Of a DNA stretch of 64,000 nt, positions 9,488-17,253 are shown piece after piece. A program made the position numbers and the translations under genes. The DNA is taken from assembly GCA_947642745.1 (NCBI GenBank), contig CANRTU010000018.1:1-64000 (forward strand), in the 5' to 3' direction. Each line of letters starts with the position of its first letter. Within the stretch, counting starts at the first letter, position 1. The DNA is from an uncultured Eubacterium sp. (GTDB taxonomy: Bacteria; Bacillota; Clostridia; Lachnospirales; Lachnospiraceae). The notes under the pieces are model-generated. The model was not told the DNA's origin. It saw only the letters and a list, made by a program, of their open reading frames with translations, and made no database searches.

Positions 9488-10912
9488 ATGGTCTACAAAT
9501 GCAGCATCTGCGGATATGAGTATGATGAGGAAAAAGAAGGAAAACCCTTTTCCGGACTGACCGCATGCCCGGTCTGCAGACAGCCGCCGGAAAAATTCAG
9601 TCCGGCAGATATTCAGAACAGCCAGACTGTTTCTTCTGATTCCGGAAACAGTCCTGCTTCCACAAACAGCATGCATCCGGACTATCCTGCGCAAACCCGC
9701 AAAACAGACAGCAATTACCGTTATATGAAAGAAATACAGGCAATGGCGGTTACCGGTACGCCGGCGATTGAAGCGATGGGCACACAGATGAAGATGCCGG
9801 ACTGGGACGATGTACTGATCCTTGGCGCACAGTTAAATCCAATGCCTCTGGATGAGCACGCAGATGTGTCATTGAAAACAGTCATCGGAAAGCACGCAAA
9901 AAAGCCTATGGTGCTGGACATGCCGGTCTATATTTCACATATGTCCTTTGGCGCCCTCTCCAGAGAGACAAAAATAGCGCTGGCAAAAGGAAGCGCTGCG
10001 GCGAAAACCGCCATGTGCAGCGGCGAAGGCGGTATTCTGCCGGAAGAAAAGGAAGCCGCATATAAATATATTTTTGAATATGTGCCAAATCTCTACAGTG
10101 TGACTGACGAAAACCTGAAAACTTCTGACGCTATTGAAATAAAAATCGGGCAGGGAACAAAGCCCGGCATGGGCGGACACTTACCGGGGGGTAAAGTAAC
10201 GCCCGAAATCGCAAAAATCCGGAACAAACCAGCCGGAGAAGACATTATCAGTCCTTCCAGGTTCCCCGGGATCAGCGATGCGGATGATTTAAAGCAGCTG
10301 GTAAACATGCTGCGTACGAGAAGTGAAGGAAGGCCTGTAGGTATCAAGATCGCCGCCGGACGGATTGAAAAGGATCTGGCATTCTGCGTTCACGCCGGAC
10401 CGGATTTTATTACCATTGACGGACGGGGCGGCGCTACTGGCGCGTCTCCTTCTATTATCAGGGATTCCACCAGCGTGCCAACAATCTATGCGCTCTGCCG
10501 TGCCAGAAAATTTCTGGATGCCGGAGGACACGATATCGACCTGGTCATCACAGGCGGGCTGCGGGTATCGTCAGACTTTGCCAAAGCCATCGCACTGGGC
10601 GCAGACGCTGTGGCAGTTGCCTCTGCGGCCATGGTGGCGGCAGCCTGTCAGCAGTACCGTATCTGCGGCACCGGAATGTGTCCGGCAGGAATGGCCACGC
10701 AGGATGAAACACTTCGTCAAAGATTACATATAGACGCCGCCGCAAAGCGGATAGAAAATTATCTGAAATGCTCTGCGGCAGAATTAAAAACATTTGCCAG
10801 AATTACCGGCAACGCTGATATTCACGGTCTCTCAGCAGATGATCTGTGCACGGTCAGCAGCGAAATATCAGGACACACCTGTATTGCGCACGCAGGCAGA
10901 GCCATGATGTGA
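9488..10912 (+). CDS. Rubredoxin-domain / glutamate-synthase-like FMN protein
   Basis: This protein has 474 residues and starts at MVYKCSICG behind AAAGGAGG. Residues 1-45 form a rubredoxin-like iron site ([11 protein letters not shown]...CPVCRQPP). The rest is an FMN-binding glutamate-synthase TIM barrel: [45 protein letters not shown], and [10 protein letters not shown]-like cysteines in [16 protein letters not shown] for an iron-sulfur cluster. There is no glutaminase domain, so it is not a full glutamate synthase. In the operon it is flanked by PerR and rubrerythrin. It probably passes electrons through the rubredoxin site. The substrate is unknown. Confidence 0.85.
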   Translation: MVYKCSICGYEYDEEKEGKPFSGLTACPVCRQPPEKFSPADIQNSQTVSSDSGNSPASTNSMHPDYPAQTRKTDSNYRYMKEIQAMAVTGTPAIEAMGTQMKMPDWDDVLILGAQLNPMPLDEHADVSLKTVIGKHAKKPMVLDMPVYISHMSFGALSRETKIALAKGSAAAKTAMCSGEGGILPEEKEAAYKYIFEYVPNLYSVTDENLKTSDAIEIKIGQGTKPGMGGHLPGGKVTPEIAKIRNKPAGEDIISPSRFPGISDADDLKQLVNMLRTRSEGRPVGIKIAAGRIEKDLAFCVHAGPDFITIDGRGGATGASPSIIRDSTSVPTIYALCRARKFLDAGGHDIDLVITGGLRVSSDFAKAIALGADAVAVASAAMVAAACQQYRICGTGMCPAGMATQDETLRQRLHIDAAAKRIENYLKCSAAELKTFARITGNADIHGLSADDLCTVSSEISGHTCIAHAGRAMM

Positions 10913-10941
10913 CGCAGACAGACAATCAGGAGGAAAAAGCT

Positions 10942-11484
10942 ATGGGAACAACAAAGTATGCGGGAACACAGACAGAAAAAAATCTGGAGGCGGCATTCGC
11001 CGGAGAATCACAGGCACGGAATAAATATACTTATTTTGCGTCTGTGGCAAAAAAAGAAGGTTATGAACAGATCTCATCCCTGTTTTTAAAAACGGCGGAC
11101 AACGAGAAAGAACATGCCAAAATGTGGCTGAAAGAATTAAAGGGTATCGGGGATACAAAGGAAAACCTTACAGCCGCCGCAGAAGGCGAAAACTATGAAT
11201 GGACCAGTATGTATGAAAATTTTGCCAGAACCGCAGAAGAAGAGGGTTTTGCAGAACTGGCCGCAAAGTTCCGGCTTGTGGGTGAAATTGAAAAACATCA
11301 TGAGGAAAGATACCGCAGCCTGCTTAAAAATCTGGAGACAGCCGCTGTATTTGAAAAGAGTGCGGTAAAAGTATGGGAATGCCGCAACTGCGGGCACCTG
11401 TGCATTGGGACAAAGGCTCCGGAAATATGCCCGGTATGCAGTCATCCGCAAAGTTATTTTGAACTGCAGGCACAGAATTATTAA
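10942..11484 (+). CDS. rbr: Rubrerythrin
   Basis: A protein of 181 residues starting behind CAGGAGGAAAAAGCT. The N-terminal four-helix domain has the di-iron ligands in [24 protein letters not shown] and [11 protein letters not shown]. The C-terminal rubredoxin domain has CRNCGHLC and CPVCSHPQ. It reduces hydrogen peroxide to water in the cytoplasm of anaerobes, with electrons from rubredoxin-type donors such as the preceding protein. It is the last gene of the PerR operon. Confidence 0.95.
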   Translation: MGTTKYAGTQTEKNLEAAFAGESQARNKYTYFASVAKKEGYEQISSLFLKTADNEKEHAKMWLKELKGIGDTKENLTAAAEGENYEWTSMYENFARTAEEEGFAELAAKFRLVGEIEKHHEERYRSLLKNLETAAVFEKSAVKVWECRNCGHLCIGTKAPEICPVCSHPQSYFELQAQNY

Positions 11485-11490
11485 ATCCAT

Positions 11491-11513
11491 CAGGGGCAGC
11501 TTTCCTGCCCCTG
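11491..11513 (+). terminator. Hairpin after rubrerythrin
   Basis: CAGGGGCAG and CTGCCCCTG form a perfect 9-bp stem with a 5-base loop, 6 bases past the rubrerythrin stop. There is no T tract on either side, so its efficiency as an intrinsic terminator is uncertain. It lies between convergent genes. Confidence 0.55.
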
Positions 11514-11531
11514 TAACCCGGAGCATATGCC

Positions 11532-12362
11532 TTACCGGATCTGGTTTTTCAGATTGCCATAATAATCCCAGATCCCGTTAAGAGCTTTTCTTGCGGAATC
11601 CGTAATATCCAGATTCAGATGAACATGGTTCAGGCTGCCAGTCTGCTGCTTTAGCAGCGCCCTGTTTTCATCGCTGACTGCGGACATAAACGCCCGGTAT
11701 GCCTGTTGCTGTACACCTGTCTGCTTCTTTTTGTCTGCGGACGTGTCCTGTTCCACGCCGTTGGAATGACGGACTGAACGTACTTTAAAATCTTTCAGCT
11801 CTTCCCAGATTCTCGTGGACGCCGCCATAAACCGGCTATGGGTTTCATAAGCCTGATCCAGCATTTCCAGTTCTTTTTCTTTCGTCATCGTACCGGCACT
11901 TCCATCTTTTGCGGTATCAGCCACTGTTTCACTATCCCCGGAGGCATATTTTTGTTCAATACGCTCCCGTATCTGTTCATAAGCGGCCACCATCTGATTC
12001 ACATGGCGCTCAAATGTATCCGTCTTCGTACCTTCCTCTTTTTCAAAGCTGCCCTGTAACCTATCCGTACCAGACAACATGCTTTCAAACTCATTAAGCA
12101 TCTTCTGGCTTCCGTTATACACAGGCGACAGCTTCCCAATGTTCTGCGGATCTTCCGGCCGTTTTACCGCCGGCATTTTTTCCATTAATGCCCTGCGTCC
12201 TTCCTCTGAAATTTCTATCTGGTCTTCCTTAGCTTTATTTACGGTACTGTCTTTTTCCGCCTGTTGTATGCGCTGTCTGATCCGGTCTGTATCTGCCCTG
12301 TATGAACCAGACGGCATTCTGCCCAGTCTTTGATAATGAGTCATATCATTCCACTGGTACAT
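11532..12362 (-). CDS. Hypothetical protein, helical
   Basis: A protein of 276 residues that I do not recognise. It is hydrophilic and probably largely alpha-helical, without signal peptide or membrane segment. The N-terminus MYQWNDMTHYQRLGRMPSG is followed by a charged segment (QIEISEEGRRALMEKM) that recalls uncharacterised cytoplasmic proteins of Lachnospiraceae. The start follows GGGAGGAAAGCG. It is transcribed alone, convergent with the rubrerythrin operon and divergent from the LytTR regulator. Confidence 0.6.
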   Translation of the reverse strand: MYQWNDMTHYQRLGRMPSGSYRADTDRIRQRIQQAEKDSTVNKAKEDQIEISEEGRRALMEKMPAVKRPEDPQNIGKLSPVYNGSQKMLNEFESMLSGTDRLQGSFEKEEGTKTDTFERHVNQMVAAYEQIRERIEQKYASGDSETVADTAKDGSAGTMTKEKELEMLDQAYETHSRFMAASTRIWEELKDFKVRSVRHSNGVEQDTSADKKKQTGVQQQAYRAFMSAVSDENRALLKQQTGSLNHVHLNLDITDSARKALNGIWDYYGNLKNQIR

Positions 12363-12668
12363 AACGCTTTCCTCCCTTTATCTTTGATTTGTTAGTTATG
12401 TTTCACCGCATTGGTGTGTCTCTGAAAAATCATTCCTGCAATATCCGCAATCCCCACAGTCATGCCCTTTGGGAACACCTTACAAAAAACATATTTAAGA
12501 CACACTCTGATTATCGTCGCAGCAGGAGAGATTTTTAACAAATCTTACACCAATGATCACTTTGTTGTCATGAATGTCCTTTTATCCGGATCATTTAAAA
12601 ACTTTGTTGCCACACCTTCCGGAAAAGTTTATAATCAGAATGATAACTGCTGTCCGGGAGGAACACAA
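12363..12668. other. Divergent intergenic region, no gene seen
   Basis: This region lies between the hypothetical gene and the response regulator. An upstream in-frame extension of the regulator exists but has no family similarity or suitable ribosome binding site. I see no clear promoter or binding site. Confidence 0.4.
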
Positions 12669-13397
12669 ATGAACAACGAAAACAGCTGTTATCAAATAGC
12701 CGTTGTGGATGACGATGAGCTGTTTGCCGGGAAGATCGTCAACCGCATCCGGGAGTACTGGAACAGGAAAAAACTGGCCGTAAAGATTTATCCAGACGGA
12801 AAAGATCTGGCGGACGGTCTGAAGCGGGGACTTTGGTATGATATTTATTTCCTGGATATCGAAATGCCGGAAATAAACGGGCTGAAACTGGCTGAATCCA
12901 TTATGGAGCTTTCAGCGCAGGCCTGTATCGTCTTTATCACCTCATATGAAAGATATGCGCTCCAAAGCATCAAAATAGACGCTTTTTATTACATACTGAA
13001 AGAAGAATCTGACAGAAAACTAAAAACCGTACTGGATAAAATCAGCAGGGAAGAATCCGGACGGCGCCGGACCAGATGCTTTCTGGCGGGAAAAGGCTCC
13101 GCCTATGAAAAAATCTGCCTTGACGATATATATTACATAGAACGGAATGGAAAAGACGCTGTCTTTAACTGCAATAATGCCCGGTATGCAGAAAGAAAAC
13201 CGCTGAAAACGGTCTTTTCAGAACTTCCCGAAACGGACTTCGCCTATATCAACAGCGGCCAGATTGTAAATCTCATGCGCATTGCAAAATTTCAAAAAGA
13301 TGAAGTGAAGCCGGACTCCGGAACTGTCCTTCACTGCAGCCGGCGGATGAAAAAAGACTTTGAAGCCAAAATGCTGGCATTCCGGGAGCGTTTATAA
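12669..13397 (+). CDS. LytTR-family response regulator
   Basis: This regulator has 242 residues and starts behind GGGAGGAACACAA. The receiver domain has the acidic pair VVDDDE, the phospho-acceptor Asp in YFLDIEMPEING (about 59) and the conserved Thr/Ser in VFITSYE with Lys in YYILKE. The C-terminal LytTR DNA-binding domain begins near 140 (CLDDIYYIERNGKDAVF) and ends with HCSRRMKKDFEAK. Such regulators act with GHKL histidine kinases. The partner gene directly downstream overlaps by one base (TAATG) but is internally deleted, so the regulator may be orphaned or driven by another kinase. Confidence 0.9.
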   Translation: MNNENSCYQIAVVDDDELFAGKIVNRIREYWNRKKLAVKIYPDGKDLADGLKRGLWYDIYFLDIEMPEINGLKLAESIMELSAQACIVFITSYERYALQSIKIDAFYYILKEESDRKLKTVLDKISREESGRRRTRCFLAGKGSAYEKICLDDIYYIERNGKDAVFNCNNARYAERKPLKTVFSELPETDFAYINSGQIVNLMRIAKFQKDEVKPDSGTVLHCSRRMKKDFEAKMLAFRERL

Positions 13398-13734
13398 TGG
13401 AATTTTTTTATTATGGTAGTGAATTTATCAGTACATTTGTAAAATCCCAGTGCACAATCTGGCTGGCCTGCGGTTCCACACCAAAAGGCGGACCCGGGGC
13501 TGCGGGGCTTTGCCACAGCATTTACGCCCAGCCAGATTTGTTTTCACACGCTGTGGTTCTGTTTCACACGGATACAGCATGTACAGTGTCCGGAAAGTTC
13601 TGGATCATTATGACGGACATATCAGCTTCCGGGCAGAAAACGGCTGTTTCAGAATGACAATAGACTTTGTGGGATTTTCAGAATCCGTTCCATCCGCCAC
13701 GATCAAAAACAGACAGCATTTCTTTGAAAGATAA
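13397..13734 (+). pseudogene. GHKL sensor histidine kinase, internally deleted
   Basis: The gene starts MEFFYYGSEFISTFV, the usual N-terminus of a membrane GHKL kinase. It then loses the membrane segments and the phospho-acceptor region. A different frame near 13565 resumes as HGYSMYSVRKVLDHYDGHI and SFRAENGCFRM, the G-box and last strands of the GHKL ATPase domain. About 110 codons remain of an expected 400 or more. The ATG overlaps the regulator stop (TAATG), so this was the cognate kinase of the LytTR protein. Confidence 0.8.
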
Positions 13735-13875
13735 TAACAGCCAGACACAATTTCCGTAAAAAACCATTGCGGCCGGGCCGGATTCCACTTACCATCCATC
13801 TGCCCGTCAGCCGTTTACAGTCAGAAACAGACCGATGGCGGACAGATTCTTGATTTTCTTTCCGGAAAAGATTAT

Positions 13876-14042
13876 TGTTTATTTATCTTATAAGAAAAAT
13901 CGTCCTATAAGATAAAAGCCCTCCGGGCAGGATCGCAGGGTCTTTGCCCCAGCGAAGCGGAGGCACAGCGCAGGAGGAGAAAATGCTGCCGGAGGAACCT
14001 CCCGCAGACAGAGTATCCGTCTTTGCCAGATACTTTCTTTTT
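13876..14042 (+). repeat. Dispersed hairpin element, copy 1
   Basis: It opens with a hairpin around GAAAAATCGTCC and continues GCAGGATCGCAGGG. Its core is GAGAAAATGCTGCCGGAGG, followed by CCTCCCGCAG. It ends with a terminator-like stem AGTATC...GATACT and a T-rich run. It lies in the leader of the 190-residue membrane-protein gene, in the same direction. It shares its core and order of blocks with copies near 16.1, 28.4, 28.6 and 60.6 kb. Confidence 0.75.
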
Positions 14043-14080
14043 TATCTGCACCTGTTAATTTTTCCAGGAGGAATCATCAT

Positions 14081-14653
14081 ATGAAACAAACACTGCTGCG
14101 GCACCGGTCTCTTATTATGGCCGTTGTCAGAATTATATGCCTGATTTTATATCTTTTTTCATTTACTTACGGACGCTTTTTCATTAGTATTTTTTTCTTT
14201 GTATTAAGTATTACCGGGGTATTCATGAAAAAAGCCGGAATGGTATTTCTGGATCTGAGCATTGCGTTTTTACTGGGCACTGCCATGAATCCTGCCCTTG
14301 AATTCTATTATCAGACTGAAAAATTACGGTTTCTTGTACTTGAACGCCAGTATGAGCAGGCAGTAAAAGAAACTATCCCGGCGCTCACGGACGATACCGA
14401 AGCGGAATGTATAGATACAGATTTCTTGTTTTTATGTGAATCAGACATACTCTGCCGGAAAAGAAAGGAAAGCGTGACGATTCTTTTTCCAACAGAAAAC
14501 ACCGGCAACTTAACCGGCTATGCTTACTGTTCGGACGCATCCGCTTTTGAAATGCTGGATGAATATGACTATTACGATAAAATCAATGAGCACTGGGCTG
14601 TTTTTAAAATGTATCCTTTAAAAACCACTCTGCCGCCCCGTGTCAGCGGGTAA
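14081..14653 (+). CDS. Hypothetical membrane protein
   Basis: This protein has 190 residues and starts behind CCAGGAGGAATCATCAT. Two or three hydrophobic segments fill residues 10-75 (VVRIICLILYLFSFTYG, FFISIFFFVLSITGVF, MVFLDLSIAFLLG). A soluble tail of about 105 residues follows. The tail has three cysteines (ECIDTDFLFLCE, ILCRKRKE). I recognise no family. Its leader contains a full copy of the dispersed hairpin element with a terminator-like end, so expression might be controlled there. Confidence 0.55.
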   Translation: MKQTLLRHRSLIMAVVRIICLILYLFSFTYGRFFISIFFFVLSITGVFMKKAGMVFLDLSIAFLLGTAMNPALEFYYQTEKLRFLVLERQYEQAVKETIPALTDDTEAECIDTDFLFLCESDILCRKRKESVTILFPTENTGNLTGYAYCSDASAFEMLDEYDYYDKINEHWAVFKMYPLKTTLPPRVSG

Positions 14654-14742
14654 CCGTCTGAAATACCGGCTGCGCCCAGAACGACACGCATCGGAAACCG
14701 GTCTGACACCCGGGCAGCCGTCCGGAATACCGGCTACGCTCC
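14649..14742. repeat. Short imperfect direct repeat at gene ends
   Basis: A 30-base unit near 14649-14678 (CGGGTAACCGTC...) recurs near 14712-14741 (CGGGCAGCCGTC...), 24 of 30 bases matching, 63 bases apart. The second unit spans the stop codon of the MATE gene and the first begins at the end of the convergent membrane-protein gene. Confidence 0.5.
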
Positions 14743-16080
14743 CCACTGGAACAGCCTCTCTTTGCGTATATGGTAATATGCGAATCCGATAATGTCCGCC
14801 AGTATCCATCCCACTGGTACGGCCCACCAGATTCCTGTCACGCCCACCGCAGGCACCGCTGATAAGGTATATGCCAGCGCCACCCTGGTACCCAGGGAAG
14901 CTACTGTAAGCACTACGGACATGCCCGGTTTTCCCAGCGCCCGGTACAGTCCGTACAACAGAAACAGACAGCCGATCCCGCAGTAAAAGACCCCTTCAAT
15001 CCGCAGGTACCGTACTCCTTCCCGGATCACTTCCGTCTCTTTCGCATCCACAAAAATAAGCATCAGCCACCGTGCCAGCAGGCAGACAACAGCTGACACC
15101 GCCACACAGAAAATGACCACGCCGCACACTGCTCCCCGGAAACCCGCACGAATCCGTGCTTCTTTTTTGGCGCCATAATTTTGCGCAATAAATGTAGAAA
15201 ACGCATTGCCAAAATCCTGCACCGGCATGTAGGCAAACGCATCTATTTTGACTGCGGCGGCAAAAGCCGCCATGACAGTCGTGCCAAAACTGTTTACCAC
15301 GCCCTGAACCAGCAGAATCCCCAGATTCATCACCGACTGCTGCACGCAGGTAAGCACGGAAAAACTGGCAATTTCTTTCATACATCCGGCACGGACACGC
15401 AGTTTCAGATCCTGGATATTCAAAAAAGGCAGACTGGCCAGGGAATAAATGGCTATCCCGGCCCCGGATATGTACTGGGCAATTACAGTCGCTCTGGCAG
15501 CCCCCGCCACTCCCCATTCCAGCCCGATGACAAACCACAGATCCAGCCCAATGTTTATAACGGCGGACACAGCGAGAAATACCAGCGGTATCAGAGAGTT
15601 GCCCACAGCCCGGAGCAGCGACGCAAAATAATTATACAAAAAAGTAGCAAATATACCGCTAAAAATAATTCTCAGATAACTATGCATATCCGGCCATACT
15701 TCTCCCGGTATTTTCAAAAACACCCGGATATGACCGCCCAGCGCAAACACCAGCACATTAATCACTGCCGTCAGGGAAACAATCAGCAGAAAAGAGGCCA
15801 CAATCCCTTCCCTGAGCCCCTGTTCATCCCGCTGCCCGTAACGAATAGAAAAAAACGTACCGCTGCCCATGCAAAGCCCCAGCAGAATCGACGTGAGAAA
15901 CGTCATCAGCGTAAACGAAGAGCCCACTGCCGCCAGCGCCCCAAAACCCAGAAATTTTCCCACAATCAGTGTATCCGCAATATTGTAACACTGCTGCAGC
16001 AGATTGCCGCACAGCATCGGAACCGCAAACCGCAGCATGGACCTCATTACCGGTCCTCTGGTCATATCTGTCTCCATCAC
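14734..16080 (-). CDS. MATE family efflux transporter
   Basis: This transporter has 448 residues and twelve predicted membrane segments in two homologous halves, the normal MATE length. The N-terminal motif PMLCGNLLQQCYNIADTLIVG is typical of the bacterial DinF/NorM branch (cited in part: NLLQQCYNIADT). The mid-protein VQDFGNAFSTFIAQNYGAKK marks the start of the second half. MATE proteins export drugs or metabolites with Na+ or H+. The start lies behind AGGACAGGCAGGTGTG, only 17 bases after a terminator-like hairpin belonging to a dispersed element. Substrate unknown. Confidence 0.9.
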   Translation of the reverse strand: MMETDMTRGPVMRSMLRFAVPMLCGNLLQQCYNIADTLIVGKFLGFGALAAVGSSFTLMTFLTSILLGLCMGSGTFFSIRYGQRDEQGLREGIVASFLLIVSLTAVINVLVFALGGHIRVFLKIPGEVWPDMHSYLRIIFSGIFATFLYNYFASLLRAVGNSLIPLVFLAVSAVINIGLDLWFVIGLEWGVAGAARATVIAQYISGAGIAIYSLASLPFLNIQDLKLRVRAGCMKEIASFSVLTCVQQSVMNLGILLVQGVVNSFGTTVMAAFAAAVKIDAFAYMPVQDFGNAFSTFIAQNYGAKKEARIRAGFRGAVCGVVIFCVAVSAVVCLLARWLMLIFVDAKETEVIREGVRYLRIEGVFYCGIGCLFLLYGLYRALGKPGMSVVLTVASLGTRVALAYTLSAVPAVGVTGIWWAVPVGWILADIIGFAYYHIRKERLFQWGA

Positions 16081-16096
16081 ACCTGCCTGTCCTTTC

Positions 16097-16125
16097 TAAA
16101 AAAGTATCCGGCGAAGCCGGATACT
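16097..16125 (-). terminator. Terminator-type hairpin in the MATE leader
   Basis: AGTATCCGGC, loop TTC, GCCGGATACT, followed on the minus strand by TTTTTT. It is a textbook intrinsic terminator, placed between any upstream promoter and the MATE ribosome binding site. It could act as an attenuator. Confidence 0.75.
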
Positions 16126-16192
16126 CCGCCTGCGGCGGGCTGCCCCCGGCAGCATCTTTTCTTCCGCCGCATAGCGATCCTCATATAGCTCC
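16097..16192 (-). repeat. Dispersed hairpin element, copy 2
   Basis: Read on the minus strand it gives GAGGATCGC, then GAAAAGATGCTGCCGGGGG, CAGCCCGCCGCAGGCGG, and a perfect terminator-type stem ending in six T. It sits directly upstream of the MATE gene and in the same direction. The CTGCC/GGCAG and CCGCC/GGCGG hairpins are perfect in this copy. Confidence 0.8.
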
Positions 16193-16335
16193 ATTTGACA
16201 GACACCAGCCGCAGTAATATAATAACATGCAGTATCTTCCATGGAGGTATTGTACGCTTCCCGGAAGAATCCAGGCGCTTACACTTATTATTCCGCCGCA
16301 GATATTAACAGTTTTCCAGGAAAGGACCGCCCTTT

Positions 16336-17064
16336 ATGAATGAAATTATCCAAAACCTGCACAGTCGCAAATCCATCCGGGTTTTTACCAGTCAGAAAAT
16401 TTCCAGAGCCAGTAAAGAAGCCATACTGTATGCCGCCATGGCGGCGCCTACTGCCGGCAACCAGCAGCTTTATACGATTCTGGATATTACCGACGAAACA
16501 CTGAGACAGAAACTGTCTGTCACCTGCGACAACCAGCCTTTTATCGCACAGGCAAAAATGGCGCTTATTTTCTGCGCTGATATCCAGAAATGGTACGATG
16601 CCTTTACAGAAGGCGGCGCCTGCCCCAGGGCGCCGGGCGCCGGTGATCTGATGCTGGCTGTTTCAGACGCAAACATAGCAGCGCAAAACGCTGTCACCGC
16701 TGCCTGGAGCCTTGGCATTGGCTCGTGTTATATCGGGGATATTATGGAACAGTGTGAAACCCACCGGGAGCTTCTGCATCTTCCGGAATATGTATTTCCC
16801 GCGGCCATGCTCGTATTCGGTTATCCCACAGAACAGCAGAAAAACCGTACCAAACCGCAACGATGCCGCCTTTCGGACATTGTTTCGCAAAACTGCTATC
16901 ACAGACGCAGCGCAGAGGAACTGCGCCGGATGTTTGAAAAGGAATGCCAGACATCCGGTTTTGATGAATGGAGCCGCCGCTTCTGCCAGCGGAAATATAA
17001 TTCTGATTTCGCAAAAGAAATGAACCGTTCTGTAGACAGTTACCTCAGGTCATTTACCAGATAA
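16336..17064 (+). CDS. Nitroreductase family protein
   Basis: This protein has 242 residues. The N-terminal RKSIRVFTSQKIS and AAMAAPTAGNQQLYTI carry the FMN phosphate-binding residues of the nitroreductase fold. GIGSCYIGDI, after the expected Trp-Ser pair (AAWSLGIGS), and MLVFGYP are the second family signature. It probably reduces nitro compounds, quinones or flavins with NAD(P)H in the cytoplasm. The C-terminal 45 residues, rich in Arg and aromatic residues, extend beyond the core. It is a single gene ending in a good terminator. Confidence 0.88.
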   Translation: MNEIIQNLHSRKSIRVFTSQKISRASKEAILYAAMAAPTAGNQQLYTILDITDETLRQKLSVTCDNQPFIAQAKMALIFCADIQKWYDAFTEGGACPRAPGAGDLMLAVSDANIAAQNAVTAAWSLGIGSCYIGDIMEQCETHRELLHLPEYVFPAAMLVFGYPTEQQKNRTKPQRCRLSDIVSQNCYHRRSAEELRRMFEKECQTSGFDEWSRRFCQRKYNSDFAKEMNRSVDSYLRSFTR

Positions 17065-17075
17065 TGCAGTAAATT

Positions 17076-17102
17076 CCGGGCAGTATCCCTGCCCGGTTTT
17101 TT
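17076..17102 (+). terminator. Intrinsic terminator of the nitroreductase gene
   Basis: CCGGGCA and TGCCCGG form a 7-bp stem around GTATCCC, followed by TTTTTT, 12 bases past the stop codon. Confidence 0.85.
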
Positions 17103-17119
17103 ATTTATAATTATATTTT

Positions 17120-17253
17120 TATTTACCCGCATACTCCTATATATTCAGAAAACGTCCCGGTACAGCAATAAAAATATGATTAGTTATTCTTATTTACACA
17201 CATATTCCCTACATATTCAGAAAACGTCCCAGTACCGCAATAAAATCATCCAC
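17120..17253. repeat. Direct duplication of the sensor-kinase 3' end
   Basis: About 62 bases at 17191-17253, which encode the last residues and stop of the hybrid kinase, recur with several differences at 17120-17180. In kinase orientation the gene copy reads DFIAVLGRFLNM-stop and the downstream copy IFIAVPGRFLNI-stop. The copies are offset by 71 bases. Confidence 0.8.

Noticed and set aside
15181-16188. A 335-codon plus-strand open frame opposite the MATE gene
   Set aside because: It is antisense to a gene with clear family motifs. Its translation is basic and repetitive with no known domain, as expected from the complement of membrane-protein codons.
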